From the NCBI RefSeq assembly GCF_014204515.1, contig NZ_JACHLI010000020.1, positions 68,031 through 132,030 on the forward strand: a stretch of 64,000 nucleotides of DNA, given 5' to 3'. The notes under the pieces were generated by a model. The model was given only the letters and a program-made list of their open reading frames with translations, made no database searches and was not told the origin of the DNA. This DNA comes from Pseudomonas nitroreducens (GTDB lineage: Bacteria; Pseudomonadota; Gammaproteobacteria; Pseudomonadales; Pseudomonadaceae). Positions 29,228 through 38,900 of the stretch are shown one piece after another; the stretch's first letter is position 1; the number at the start of each line of letters is the position of its first letter. The translations under genes and the position numbers were made by a program.

Positions 29228-30433
29228 TCAAACGCGCTCGATCACCAGCGCCACGCCCTGCCCTACGCCCACGCACATGGTGCACAGGCCGAGCTTGCCG
29301 CCGGACTTCTGCAACTGGTGCACGGCGGTCAGTACCAGGCGCGCGCCGCTGGCGCCCAGCGGATGGCCGAGGGCGATGGCGCCACCGTTGGGGTTTACCC
29401 GCGCATCGTCATCGGCGATGCCGAGATCGCGAGTGACCGCCAGGCCTTGCGCAGCGAAGGCTTCGTTCAGCTCGATGACATCGAACTGGTCCACCGACAG
29501 GTTCAGGCGCTCCAACAGCTTGCGCACCGCCGGCACCGGGCCGATGCCCATCACCCGCGGGGCGACACCGGCGCTGGCCATGCCCAACACTCGCGCCCTG
29601 GGAACGAGGCCGTGTTTCTTCACCGCTTCGGCACTGGCGAGGATCAGCGCCACCGCGCCGTCGTTGACGCCCGAGGCGTTGCCGGCGGTGACGGTCTTGC
29701 CTTCGCCGTTGACCGGTTTGAGCTTGGCCAGCGCTTCCAGGGTAGTGTCCGGGCGCGGGTGTTCGTCAGTGTCGACCACGGTCTCGCCCTTGCGGCCCTT
29801 GATCACCACCGGGACGATTTCCTCGGCGAAGTAGCCGCTGGCCTGGGCGACGCCAGCACGCTGCTGGCTACGCAGGGAAAAGGCGTCCTGGTCGGCACGG
29901 TTGACGTTGTAATCGTCAGCCACGTTGTCGGCGGTCTGCGGCATGGCGTCCACGCCGTACTGCGCCTTCATCAGCGGGTTGATGAAGCGCCAGCCGATGG
30001 TAGTGTCCTCGATCTTCTGCCCACGGCCGAAGGCGCTGTCGGCCTTGCCCATCACGTAGGGCGCGCGGGACATGGATTCCACGCCGCCGGCGATGACCAG
30101 TTCGGCCTCGCCGCTGGCGATGGCGCGGAAGCCGGTACCCACCGCGTCCAGGCCCGAGGCGCAGAGTCGGTTGAGGGTCACGCCCGGTACGCTTTCCGGC
30201 AGGCCGGCCAGCAGCAGCGCCATGCGTGCCACGTTACGGTTGTCCTCGCCAGCCTGGTTGGCGCAGCCGAGGTAGACCTCGTCCAGCGCGGCCCAGTCGA
30301 CCTGCGGGTTACGCTCCACCAGCGCCTTTACCGGCACGGCGCCGAGGTCGTCGGCGCGCACGCCGGAGAGCGAGCCGCCGAAGCGGCCGATGGGCGTGCG
30401 CACGGCGTCGCAGATGAACACCTCGCGACTCAT
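29228..30433 (-). CDS. pcaF: Beta-ketoadipyl-CoA thiolase
   Basis: The product (401 aa) splits beta-ketoadipyl-CoA into succinyl-CoA and acetyl-CoA, the last pathway step. Thiolase residues are Cys91 in NRLCASGL, His357 in GHPLGASG and Cys387 in CTMCVGVG. MSREVFICDAVRTPIGR at the N-terminus is typical of PcaF. The ATG overlaps the pcaJ stop (ATGA), so translation is coupled. Confidence 0.94.
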   Translation of the reverse strand: MSREVFICDAVRTPIGRFGGSLSGVRADDLGAVPVKALVERNPQVDWAALDEVYLGCANQAGEDNRNVARMALLLAGLPESVPGVTLNRLCASGLDAVGTGFRAIASGEAELVIAGGVESMSRAPYVMGKADSAFGRGQKIEDTTIGWRFINPLMKAQYGVDAMPQTADNVADDYNVNRADQDAFSLRSQQRAGVAQASGYFAEEIVPVVIKGRKGETVVDTDEHPRPDTTLEALAKLKPVNGEGKTVTAGNASGVNDGAVALILASAEAVKKHGLVPRARVLGMASAGVAPRVMGIGPVPAVRKLLERLNLSVDQFDVIELNEAFAAQGLAVTRDLGIADDDARVNPNGGAIALGHPLGASGARLVLTAVHQLQKSGGKLGLCTMCVGVGQGVALVIERV

Positions 30434-31212
30434 TCCTCACCTCCCAACTGGCCGTGGGCAGCGGCTGTACGGGCTTCGAGGGCGCGCAGGGCTTCCAGCT
30501 CGACGTCGGTCGGTGCGACGGTTTCCTTTACCTGGTCGGCGAAGCGGATCGCCCAGCCGGTGTTCTCGACCACCTGCTCGCGGGTCACGCCCGGGTGCAG
30601 GGTAGTGACGATGAATTCATTGCTGCCGGCTTCCGGCTCCATGATGCAGAGGTCGGTGATGATCGCCACCGGGCCCTTGCCGGGCAGGCCGAGCTGCTGG
30701 CGGTGGTCGCCGCCCTCGCCGAAACCGACCGAGGTGATGAAGGCCAGCTTGTCGACGAAGGTGCGGTGCGACTGCTTGAGGATGATCAGCACTTCCTTGG
30801 CGGAACCGGCGATCTCCGGCGCGCCGCCGGCGCCGGGCAGGCGCACCTTCGGTTTGTGGTAGTCGCCGATGACGGTGGTGTTGATGTTGCCGAAACGGTC
30901 GACCTGCGCTGCGCCGAGGAAGCCGACGTCGATGCGCCCGCCCTGCAGCCAGTAGCGGAAGATCTCGCCTGTGGGCACCACGGTGTCGGCGGTTTCGGCC
31001 AGCTCGCCGTCACCGATGGACAGCGGCAGCACGCTGGGCTTGGCGCCGATGGGGCCGGATTCGTAGATCAGGACCACGTCGGGCGATGCGGTCAGGCGCG
31101 CCAGGTTGGCGGCCTTGGACGGCAGGCCGATACCGACGAAGCAGACGGCGCCGTTCTTCAGGCGGCGGGCGGCGGCCACGGTCATCATTTCATTGGTGCT
31201 GTAGGCGCTCAT
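30430..31212 (-). CDS. pcaJ: 3-oxoadipate CoA-transferase, beta subunit
   Basis: The product (260 aa) is the catalytic subunit that moves CoA from succinyl-CoA to beta-ketoadipate; the glutamyl-thioester residue is Glu51 in YESGPIG. GIGLPSKAANLA and the GGAPEIAGSAKEV segment fit family I CoA-transferases. The ATG at 31212 overlaps the pcaI stop (TGATG). A longer open frame upstream lies wholly inside pcaI and is not used. Confidence 0.94.
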   Translation of the reverse strand: MSAYSTNEMMTVAAARRLKNGAVCFVGIGLPSKAANLARLTASPDVVLIYESGPIGAKPSVLPLSIGDGELAETADTVVPTGEIFRYWLQGGRIDVGFLGAAQVDRFGNINTTVIGDYHKPKVRLPGAGGAPEIAGSAKEVLIILKQSHRTFVDKLAFITSVGFGEGGDHRQQLGLPGKGPVAIITDLCIMEPEAGSNEFIVTTLHPGVTREQVVENTGWAIRFADQVKETVAPTDVELEALRALEARTAAAHGQLGGEE

Positions 31213-32060
31213 CAGTTGGCCTCCGCGAGCTTGGCTTGGAACGCTGCAAAATCCTGGGTGCCGCGGATGTAGGTATCGATCCAGGCGTTGAAGGTGTCGC
31301 GGTCGCGGGCGATCGGGTCCCAGGCCTGGTAGAAGCGGTTGTCGCGCTCGGAGTAGCCGTGGGCGTAGGACGGGTGCGAACCGCCGGGCACCAGGCAGAC
31401 GGCGGACAGCGCCCAGGTCGGCAACACGCAGGAGTTCATCGGCGCGTTGAGGTCGTCGACGATTTCCTCGACGGTGACGATGCAGCGCTTGGCGGCCAGG
31501 GCAGCTTCCTTCTGTACGCCGAGGATGCCCCACAGCAGCACGTTGCCCTTGCGGTCGGCCTTCTGCGCGTGGATCACGGTGACGTCCGGACGCACCGAAG
31601 GCACGGCGGCCAGTTGCTCGCCGGTGAACGGGCAGTTGATGAACTTGATATTCGGGTTGACCTTGGGCAGGTCGGAACCGGCGTAGGCGCGCAGCACGGC
31701 GAACGGCAGGCCCGAGGCGCCGGCAACGTAGGAGTTGGCGAGGTCGGCATGGCTGTGCTCGTCGATCTCCAGCTCGCGCGGCCAGCCCTTCTCCACCGCG
31801 TCACGCAGGCGATGCAGCGAACCGACGCCGGGGTTGCCGCCCCAGGAGAAGGTCAGCTTGCGCACGCAGCCGGCGCCGATCAGCAGGTCGTAGACCAGGT
31901 CGGGGGTCATGCGCACCAGGTGCAGGTCTTTCTTGCCCTGGCGGATCAGCTCGTGGGAGGCAGCGGTGGGAATCAGGTGGGTGAAGCCTTCGAGCGCGAC
32001 GGTGTCGCCGTCGTTGACGAAGCGCTCGACCGCTTCGCGGAGGGTGAGGAGTTCAGCCAT
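31212..32060 (-). CDS. pcaI: 3-oxoadipate CoA-transferase, alpha subunit
   Basis: The product (282 aa) forms the transferase with PcaJ. The CoA-transferase alpha motif near the start (DGDTVALEGFTHLIPTAASHELI) is present. It is the first gene of pcaIJF; two PcaR-type boxes lie about 67-98 bp upstream on the same strand. The ATG at 32060 is preceded by CGAGACCGACC, a poor ribosome-binding site. Confidence 0.94.
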   Translation of the reverse strand: MAELLTLREAVERFVNDGDTVALEGFTHLIPTAASHELIRQGKKDLHLVRMTPDLVYDLLIGAGCVRKLTFSWGGNPGVGSLHRLRDAVEKGWPRELEIDEHSHADLANSYVAGASGLPFAVLRAYAGSDLPKVNPNIKFINCPFTGEQLAAVPSVRPDVTVIHAQKADRKGNVLLWGILGVQKEAALAAKRCIVTVEEIVDDLNAPMNSCVLPTWALSAVCLVPGGSHPSYAHGYSERDNRFYQAWDPIARDRDTFNAWIDTYIRGTQDFAAFQAKLAEAN

Positions 32061-32126
32061 GGTCGGTCTCGTTGTGTTGGGGGTGCCGATGGGAAAACAG
32101 TACCGTCGGGGGGATGGACGAACAAT

Positions 32127-32158
32127 GCGATAATCGACTATTGGTGCGAATATCGAAC
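32127..32158 (-). promoter_or_regulatory. Two PcaR operator candidates upstream of pcaI
   Basis: On the minus strand GTTCGATATTCGCAC (32158-32144) differs at one position from the P. putida PcaR box GTTCGATAATCGCAC. A second partial box (GTCGATTATCGC, 32138-32127) follows about 20 bp downstream. Confidence 0.75.
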
Positions 32159-32262
32159 ACTTCTCTTAGGGGGCTAACGGACGCCATGGCGCTCGGCAGT
32201 CGTCCGCAAACGTGCGAGCGAGCAGTGCGTTCCGGTCCAGAGAACGGAGCGGCAGCGAAACG

Positions 32263-32338
32263 ATCGCGGACGGAGTCCGCACCTACGATCCTGGCGAAAA
32301 AGGTGCCGGGGGCGTAGGAGCGGACTCCGTCCGCGATG
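32263..32338. repeat. Family A arms in everted order
   Basis: The right arm (ATCGCGGACGGAGTCCGC) precedes the left arm (GTAGGAGCGGACTCCG), the reverse of the usual order, as if two neighbouring elements had lost their outer halves. Confidence 0.8.
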
Positions 32339-32373
32339 GCTCCCCGGCCACGCCGGGGTCTGAGGTGCTCTGC

Positions 32374-32453
32374 GTAGGATGGCGAAGAGCGGAGCGATAC
32401 CCATCGGCCCGTGCATCGACAGCATGGGTATCGCTGCGCTCCACCCATCCTAC
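32374..32453. repeat. Palindromic repeat, family D
   Basis: A full copy ends 27 bp before the catA stop codon on the opposite strand. With the family A arms and PcaR boxes it accounts for the 419-bp pcaI-catA gap. Confidence 0.88.
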
Positions 32454-32479
32454 GTCGGGGTTACCGGCAGGGCCGGGAG

Positions 32480-33412
32480 TCAGGCTTCCTGCAGCGCGCG
32501 AGGACGGCTGCTGCGGTCTTCGGCGTCGACGGAAACAGCCTGCTGCAGCTGGAAGTCGAACTCGATCTCGGCGAAGCGCCCTTCCACACCGCGCGCCTTC
32601 GCGGCAGTTGCGTCCTCGACGAAGCGCACCTCGCCGATCAGCCCGTCGCGGGTGGCATAGGCGAAGTCATCCCACAGGTATTGATCACCGGCGAGGTTGA
32701 TCTGCGTTGTCAGGTGGCGATGCCCCGGTGCAGAAATGAAGAAGTGGATATGCGCCGGACGCTGGCCGTGGCGACCCAGTTGATCGAGCAGTTCCTGGGT
32801 CGGGCCATCCGGCGGGCAGCCGTAGCCGCTGGGCACGATGCTGCGGGCTTTGTAGCGGCCCTCAGCGTCGGTGACGATGCGCCGGCGCAGGTTGAACTCC
32901 GACTGGGTGCTGTCGAAGTAGGAGTACGTACCCTTGGTGTTGGCGTGCCAGAGGTCGACGACGGCGCCGGCCAGCGGCTTGCCGTCGAGGTCGAACACAC
33001 GGCCGGAGAGGAACATCACGGTGCCCGCATCTTTCCCGTCATCCATGCGCGCTTCGCCTTCGGACAGTGGCGCGCCAGCCACGTACAGCGGGCCTTCGAT
33101 GGTGCGTGGAGTACCGCCACCGATGCCGGCAGCGGCGTCCTGGGCGTCCAGCAGCAGGTCGAGGTAGTGCTCGATGCCCAGGCCCGCGACGACCAGTCCG
33201 GCTTCCTGGCGGGCACCGAGTCGGTTGAGGTAATCCACCGCCTTCCAGAACTCATCGGGGGTGACGTTCATATCCTCGATGAGCCTGGCGGTGTCCTGCA
33301 GCACTCGAAGGATCAACTGCTTCACCCGCGGGTTGCCGGCGTCATTCAGCGCGCCGCTGGCTTCTTCGAAGAACTTCTGGATATCGGCAGTCTGGGAAAT
33401 CTTCACGGTCAT
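32480..33412 (-). CDS. catA: Catechol 1,2-dioxygenase
   Basis: The product (310 aa) is an intradiol ring-cleavage enzyme making cis,cis-muconate. Iron ligands are a Tyr in GTYSYFD (about 163-165), Tyr197 in GYGCPPDG, His221 and His223 in RPAHIHF; an N-terminal helical dimerisation domain (residues 1-105) identifies catechol rather than protocatechuate dioxygenase. The ATG at 33412 follows AGGA at 8 nt; 74 further open codons upstream overlap catC and are rejected. It is the last gene of catBCA. Confidence 0.95.
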   Translation of the reverse strand: MTVKISQTADIQKFFEEASGALNDAGNPRVKQLILRVLQDTARLIEDMNVTPDEFWKAVDYLNRLGARQEAGLVVAGLGIEHYLDLLLDAQDAAAGIGGGTPRTIEGPLYVAGAPLSEGEARMDDGKDAGTVMFLSGRVFDLDGKPLAGAVVDLWHANTKGTYSYFDSTQSEFNLRRRIVTDAEGRYKARSIVPSGYGCPPDGPTQELLDQLGRHGQRPAHIHFFISAPGHRHLTTQINLAGDQYLWDDFAYATRDGLIGEVRFVEDATAAKARGVEGRFAEIEFDFQLQQAVSVDAEDRSSRPRALQEA

Positions 33413-33459
33413 GATGCGATCCTCATGTCTTGTTCTTGTGGATTCGTTCGGGACAGAAA

Positions 33460-33750
33460 TCAGCGGTCGTCGGAATGGATCGAGGACGGATGGCGGCAGA
33501 GCCCGTCGACCTCGATGTCCATGTAGGGGAACAGCGGCAGCTGCATCAGGGTGTCGTGCAGTTCCTCGACGCTGGCGAGGTCGAACACGCTGTAGTTGGC
33601 GTAGTGCCCGGCGATGCGCCACAGGTGGCGCCACTTGCCCTCGCGCTGCAGGCGCTGGGCCAGTTCCTTCTCGTCGGCCTTGAGCTGGGCGGCCTTGGCC
33701 GGGTCCATGTCGACGGGCAATTTCACGGTCATCTTCACGTGGAACAGCAT
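33460..33750 (-). CDS. catC: Muconolactone delta-isomerase
   Basis: The product (96 aa) converts muconolactone to beta-ketoadipate enol-lactone. MLFHVKMTVKLPVDMDPAKA and LWRIAGHYANYSVF are the conserved strand and active-site segments, and 96 residues is the classical length of the decameric enzyme. It lies between catB and catA with gaps of about 42 and 47 bp. Confidence 0.96.
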   Translation of the reverse strand: MLFHVKMTVKLPVDMDPAKAAQLKADEKELAQRLQREGKWRHLWRIAGHYANYSVFDLASVEELHDTLMQLPLFPYMDIEVDGLCRHPSSIHSDDR

Positions 33751-33792
33751 CGGGTCTTCTCCTCTATTCGGGCAGTCGGAAAGGGTTGCGAA

Positions 33793-34914
33793 TCAGTGGC
33801 GGCGGAAGCGCGCCAGGCGCTCTTCGTCCAGCGTCAGGCCCAGGCCGGGCGTGCGTGGCACCTGCAGCTGGAAGTCGCGATAAACCGGCGCCTCGGTGAC
33901 GATTTCCTCGGTGAGCAGCAGCGGGCCGAACAGCTCGGTGGCCCAGGTCAGCTTCTCCAGGGTGAGGAAGGCGTGGGCCGAGGCCAGGGTGCCGACCGCG
34001 CCTTCGAGCATGGTCCCGCCGTACAGGGCGATGCCGGCTGCTTCGGCGATCTGCGCGGTACGCAGGACGGCGCGCGGGCCGCCGTTCTTGGCGATCTTCA
34101 GGGCGAAGATGCTGGCCGCTCCGTCGGCGGCGAGGCTGAAGGCGTCTGCCACGCTCTCGATGGATTCGTCGGCCATGATCGGCGCCGGGCTGCGCTGGTT
34201 CAGGCGCACCTGGCCGCTGCGATTGATGCGCGAGATGGGCTGTTCGATGAGGTCGATGCCGTTCTCGCCGAGTACCTGGCAGCCACGGATGGCCTGGGAT
34301 TCGTCCCAGCCCTGGTTGACGTCCACACGCACGCTGGCGCGCTCGCCCAGGGACTTCTTGATCGCCACCACGTGCTTGAGGTCCTGCTCCAGCGGGTTGG
34401 CGCCGATCTTCAGCTTGAAGATGCGATGGCGGCGGATGTCGAGCATCTGTTCGGCTTCGGCGATGTCGCGGGCGGTGTCGCCGGAGGCCAGGGTCCAGGC
34501 CACTTCCAGGCTGTCGCGCACTCGGCCGCCGAGCAGTTCGCTGACCGGCAGGCCGAGGCGCTTGCCCTGGGCATCCAGCAGCGCGCTCTCGATGCCGGAG
34601 CGGGCGAAGGTGTTGCCCTTGATCGACTTGTCCAGGCGCTGCATGCAGGCATTGATGTTGCTGGCGTCCTGGCCCTGGAGCAGCGGCGCGAAGTGCGCGT
34701 CGATGTTGGCCTTGATGCTTTCCGGGCTCTCGTTGCCGTAGGCCAGCCCGCCGATGGTGGTGGCTTCGCCGATGCCTTCAATGCCGTCGGAGCAGCGCAG
34801 GCGGATGATCACCAGGGTCTGCTGCTGCATGGTGTGCATGGCCAGCTTGTGCGGGCGGATGGTCGGCAGGTCGACGATGATCGACTCGATGCGTTCGATG
34901 ACGGGGCTACTCAT
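33793..34914 (-). CDS. catB: Muconate cycloisomerase
   Basis: The product (373 aa) is an enolase-superfamily enzyme. Lys167 and Lys169 (KLKIG), metal ligands Asp198, Glu224 and Asp249, and Lys273 all occupy the numbering of the P. putida enzyme. The start is the ATG at 34914, since a longer open frame extends into catR on the other strand. It is the first gene of catBCA, divergent from catR with two CatR-type dyads in between; expression should be induced by cis,cis-muconate through CatR. Confidence 0.96.
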   Translation of the reverse strand: MSSPVIERIESIIVDLPTIRPHKLAMHTMQQQTLVIIRLRCSDGIEGIGEATTIGGLAYGNESPESIKANIDAHFAPLLQGQDASNINACMQRLDKSIKGNTFARSGIESALLDAQGKRLGLPVSELLGGRVRDSLEVAWTLASGDTARDIAEAEQMLDIRRHRIFKLKIGANPLEQDLKHVVAIKKSLGERASVRVDVNQGWDESQAIRGCQVLGENGIDLIEQPISRINRSGQVRLNQRSPAPIMADESIESVADAFSLAADGAASIFALKIAKNGGPRAVLRTAQIAEAAGIALYGGTMLEGAVGTLASAHAFLTLEKLTWATELFGPLLLTEEIVTEAPVYRDFQLQVPRTPGLGLTLDEERLARFRRH

Positions 34915-34962
34915 GGACGGCTTTCCGGTCTGTGGTGTTCTTGGAGTCGGGCATCGCCAGCG

Positions 34963-34977
34963 ATACCCGGAAGGTCT
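34963..34977. promoter_or_regulatory. CatR activation-site candidate
   Basis: GATACC-CGGA-AGGTC is an imperfect copy of the upstream CatR dyad, 49-63 bp before catB. CatR-type promoters have a strong distal and a weak proximal site. Confidence 0.55.
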
Positions 34978-35043
34978 TTTCACGATTGACGGAGGATTGC
35001 GCCGGGCCCTGCGGGCAGTCCAATATCGTTGCCGTCTTGTTGC

Positions 35044-35058
35044 ATACCCTGGAGGTAT
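35044..35058. promoter_or_regulatory. CatR recognition-site candidate overlapping the catR ribosome-binding site
   Basis: ATACC-CTGGA-GGTAT is a perfect 5-bp dyad. The GGAGG Shine-Dalgarno of catR lies inside it, and the catR ATG follows at 35060. Confidence 0.7.
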
Positions 35059-35059
35059 C

Positions 35060-35932
35060 ATGGAGCTGCGCCACCTGCGCTACTTCCGCGAAGTCGCCGG
35101 AACCCTCAACTTCACCCGCGCGGCCGAGCGCCTGCACATCGCCCAGCCGCCGCTGAGCCGGCAGATCCAGCAACTCGAAGAACTGCTCGGTGTACCGCTG
35201 CTGGAACGTGGCCGGCCGCTGCGCCTGACCGACGCCGGGCGCTACTTCCACGAGCAGACCGGCACCCTGCTGGCCCAGCTGGAAAGCATCTGCCAGAGCA
35301 CCCGGCGCATCGGCCTGGGCGAGCGCCAGTGGTTCGGCATCGGCTTCGCGCCCTCGACGCTGTATGACGGGTTGCCCGAGTTGATCCGCGAACTGCGCGC
35401 GGACGCCGGGCTGGAACTGGGGTTGCAGGAGATGACCACGGTGCAGCAGGTCGAGGCGCTGAAAAGCGGGCGCATCGATATCGGCTTCGGGCGCATCCGC
35501 ATCGACGATGCGGCCATTACCCAGCAGGTATTGCGCGAGGAACCGATGGTCGCCGTGCTGCCGGCCGGGCACCGTCTGCTCGGTGCCCCGCTGAGCCTGG
35601 AGCAACTGGCCGGCGAGGACTTCGTGCTCTACCCCGCCAACCCGCGCCCCAGCTACGCCGACCACGTGCTGGCGCTGTTTGCCAACCACGGCCTGGGCAT
35701 CCGTGTTTCGCAGTGGACCAACGAGCTGCAGACCGCCATCGGCCTGGTCGCTGCCGGCCTGGGCGTGGCGCTGGTGCCGGCGTCGGTACAGCAACAGCAC
35801 CGCGCCGATATCGGCTACGTGACGCTGACCGACGCCGAGGCAGTCTCGCCGATCATCCTCAGCCAGCGCCGCGGCGACGTGAGTGCGCCGCTGCAACGTT
35901 GCCTGCAACTGATCGGCGCGAAGCCGGCCTGA
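35060..35932 (+). CDS. catR: LysR-family activator of catBCA
   Basis: The product (290 aa) has an N-terminal helix-turn-helix (MELRHLRYFREVAGTLNFTRAAERLHIAQPPLSRQ in part, residues 1-35) and a C-terminal effector domain that binds muconate in CatR/BenM relatives. GGAGG lies 6 nt before the ATG. It is divergent from catB, the standard arrangement, and converges with pilY1 only 15 bp away without a recognisable terminator. Confidence 0.94.
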   Translation: MELRHLRYFREVAGTLNFTRAAERLHIAQPPLSRQIQQLEELLGVPLLERGRPLRLTDAGRYFHEQTGTLLAQLESICQSTRRIGLGERQWFGIGFAPSTLYDGLPELIRELRADAGLELGLQEMTTVQQVEALKSGRIDIGFGRIRIDDAAITQQVLREEPMVAVLPAGHRLLGAPLSLEQLAGEDFVLYPANPRPSYADHVLALFANHGLGIRVSQWTNELQTAIGLVAAGLGVALVPASVQQQHRADIGYVTLTDAEAVSPIILSQRRGDVSAPLQRCLQLIGAKPA

Positions 35933-35947
35933 ACGGATCGCCGAGGA

Positions 35948-38900
35948 TCAGTTGGCCGGCTGTATCTGCCAGGTGCGGCGGCCACTGACGCTGCCGGTGT
36001 TGGTGCGGATACCGTCCTGGGTATTGGAATTGTCCGAGTTGCCCCAGGTGTAGCCGCCGGAGACAGTGATATCGCCGCCACCGGTGACGAAGCCGGAGAG
36101 GCTGTCGAAATTGCCGTCGTTGTCCAGGTCGAAGACGTTGTAGGGCGTGAGCGCGCCGCGCTCCGGGTCGACCGCGTAGATGGTGCCGGAGATGCCGGCG
36201 GTGCAGGTGCCGGTCTGCGGGGTGATGCTGTTGATGATCAGGCTGGAGCCGTAGAGCGTCATGTCATAGACCATGCGCTCGCCGCTCTGCAGGAAGTCGA
36301 AGTACCAGCCCCACTTGTTGACGTTGGCGTCGGCGGTGTTGCCCGAGCTGTCGTACCAGGCGACGTCGTTGTTGCTCAGGGTGTAGGTCGAGACGCCGTT
36401 GAACACGCCGGAACTCAGCGTCTGTACTTGCAGGCTGCTGCGCGTGCGGCTGCCGGTGAGCGAGGCGGTGGTGGCCTCGCCCGCGGTCTTGCGGTCCCAG
36501 ATGCCGTAGACGCTCTGCTGGGTGGTCGTGGTCTTGTCCACCGTCAGCAGGTAGCGCCCGGTGCCGAAGACCACGATGTAGCCGGTGCCGCTGGGGTGGT
36601 CGAGCAGGTAGGGCTCGGCGCTGATCGGCTGGCGCACGCCGGCGGCATTGCGCGCCACGTACAGCGGGCTGCCGCCGAAGGACACGGCATAGCGCGATTC
36701 CGCCGCCGCGGTGTTGAGCGGGTCGGCCAGGCTGGTGTCGATCAGGTCGAAGCGCCAGAGGTTGCCCAGCAGGTCGCCGCCATAGGCGTAGTCGGCGATG
36801 CCATCGCTGTTGGCATCGGCCACGAACAGACGCGACAGGCCGTTGGCCAGGCCGTCCACCGCCGCGGTTTCGGCGGCGGTGAGACTGGGCGTGGCGGTGA
36901 TCTTGCGCAGCAGCGCGCCGGACTGGATATCGATGATCAGCAGTGAGGCGGTGCTGGCGCCGGTGTCGTAGCCGTTGGGCACCAGGGCTGCCCATTTGCC
37001 GTTGTGCAGGCGGGCAATGGTCGGGGTCGCGGCGGTATAGCCCAGGCTGGCGTCGTTGTCGCTGGTGAATTCCCAGAGCAAGCGTGGCGCGGTGGGGTCG
37101 GTGATGTCCAGGGCGAACACCTCGCGCCCGCCGGCACCCAGGCTGCCGACCAGCACCTTGTGCCAGGCCGAGCCGTAGTAGACGTCGGAGATCACCGGCG
37201 GGCCATCGACGAAGTAACGGTGCTCGGTGCCCTGCTGCTGGCCGTAGTCCGGCGCGGTGAGTGCGTTGAGATTGGCGAACACCGCGCTGGGCACGAAGGC
37301 GAACTGCTCGGCGCCACTGGTGGCGTTGAAGGCGTGGAGCATCCCGTCGTTGGCGCCGACGTACACCATCGGCGGGTTGGCGGCCTGGGCGGTGCTGTAG
37401 GCGGCGTAGGTGCTGCTGCCTTCCAGGGCGTCGGCACGGGAAGAGAGGAAGTCGGAACCACTGACCAGGATCGGCGAGGAGTTGATGATGTCGCCGATCA
37501 GCGAGGCGCGGGTACGGAAGGTGCTGTTCTCGCCACGCAGGAAGCCCACACGGGTCTGCCCCAGGTTGTCCACGGTGCCGGTGACGGTGCGGTTGAGCTG
37601 GGTCTGCTGGGCGGTGGTCAGGTTGCTCCAGTTGAAGGCGGTCAGGCTGCCGTTCTTGGCGAACAGGATGTTGCGCGAAGCAGGCGAGCCGAGCTGCGCG
37701 GATGCACGCCAGACGATGGAGCTGGTGGCGGTGTTGGAGCCGCTGGCGCGCACCTTCTGCCGCTTGATCAGGTCACCCGTCCAGTCGCTGGAGGTGAAAC
37801 TGGTGCCGTAGACGTAGCTGCCGCTGTCCAGCGACTGCGAGTCCACTGCAACGGCGGTGACCGAGGTGTTGAGCTGGAGAATCTCGTCGAAGGCGGACTT
37901 CAGCTGCGCCGCCAGCTGGCCCGGGTTGCTGACCAGGAAGTAGTTGTCCGGCACGCCGTCGCCGTCACGGTCCCAGCTGGTGAGGTCGCTCTTGCCGTAC
38001 TTGGCGGCGTACCACAGCGGGTCCTGCAGGGTGGTGACGGCACGGGTGGCGGTGGGCGTGAAGTTGCGCGTGTGGTAGGACGGACGGCTGCCACTGAGCG
38101 CCCCGCTGCTGCCGCTCAGGCCGGGCAGCAGTGCACAGGTGATCGCGGAACAGTCGCCGGGGGAACGGCCGTCGGGGGTGTCAAGCCTGAAGCGGGTGCT
38201 GCCGCTGCCGCCGCCGGTGACTTCCAGGTAGACGCCGTCCTTGGTGGTGCCGGCCATGGTGTAGCCCATGTGGGATTCGTCGCCGGCCACCGAGTACTCG
38301 GTCTGGCTGGTCACGTCGACGCTGCCGTCGCTGCGGGCGCTCACCGTGTACAGCACGATGGCGTCCATATCGTAGTCGCGGCCCTGGGCGGCATCGTCGT
38401 AGACCACGCGGAAGGTGATCGAGGTGAGGTTGCCGGCGCTGTCGTTGGTCAGGGTGTCGATATAGAAGCCGGTGATCTGGCTGACCACGCCCTGGCTGAC
38501 GTTCATGCTGAACGGCACCAGGCGCAGGGAGCCCTTGCTGGTCTTGATGCTGATATTGGGCAGGGTCGAGGACAGGGCGATGGAGAAGCTCTGCACCGAG
38601 TTCGAGCCGGCGGTGGTGAGCGCATTCTGGCTGCCGAAGTAGGACACCGCCGAGGAGCTGTAGCTGCCCTGGCGCGTCGGCTCCTCGGCCAGGCCGCGAA
38701 TGGTGGCGAAGCTGCTGGCGGTCTTGGCGGTGGGCGCCGAATCGCTGTTGCTGCCGGACTGGCCGACGTTCACCGAGGCGCTGCCGCCGACCTCGTTGCT
38801 CCACAGGGTGGCGCCGATGCTGGCGAAGTCGAAGCCGATGTCGGTGGTGGGACGGGCATCGGTGCCCAGGGTGCTGCCGGGCACATCGGAGTCGTAGCTG

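Noticed and set aside
31213..31533. N-terminal extension of PcaJ
   Set aside because: It lies wholly within pcaI in another frame; the coupled ATG at 31212 gives the normal length.
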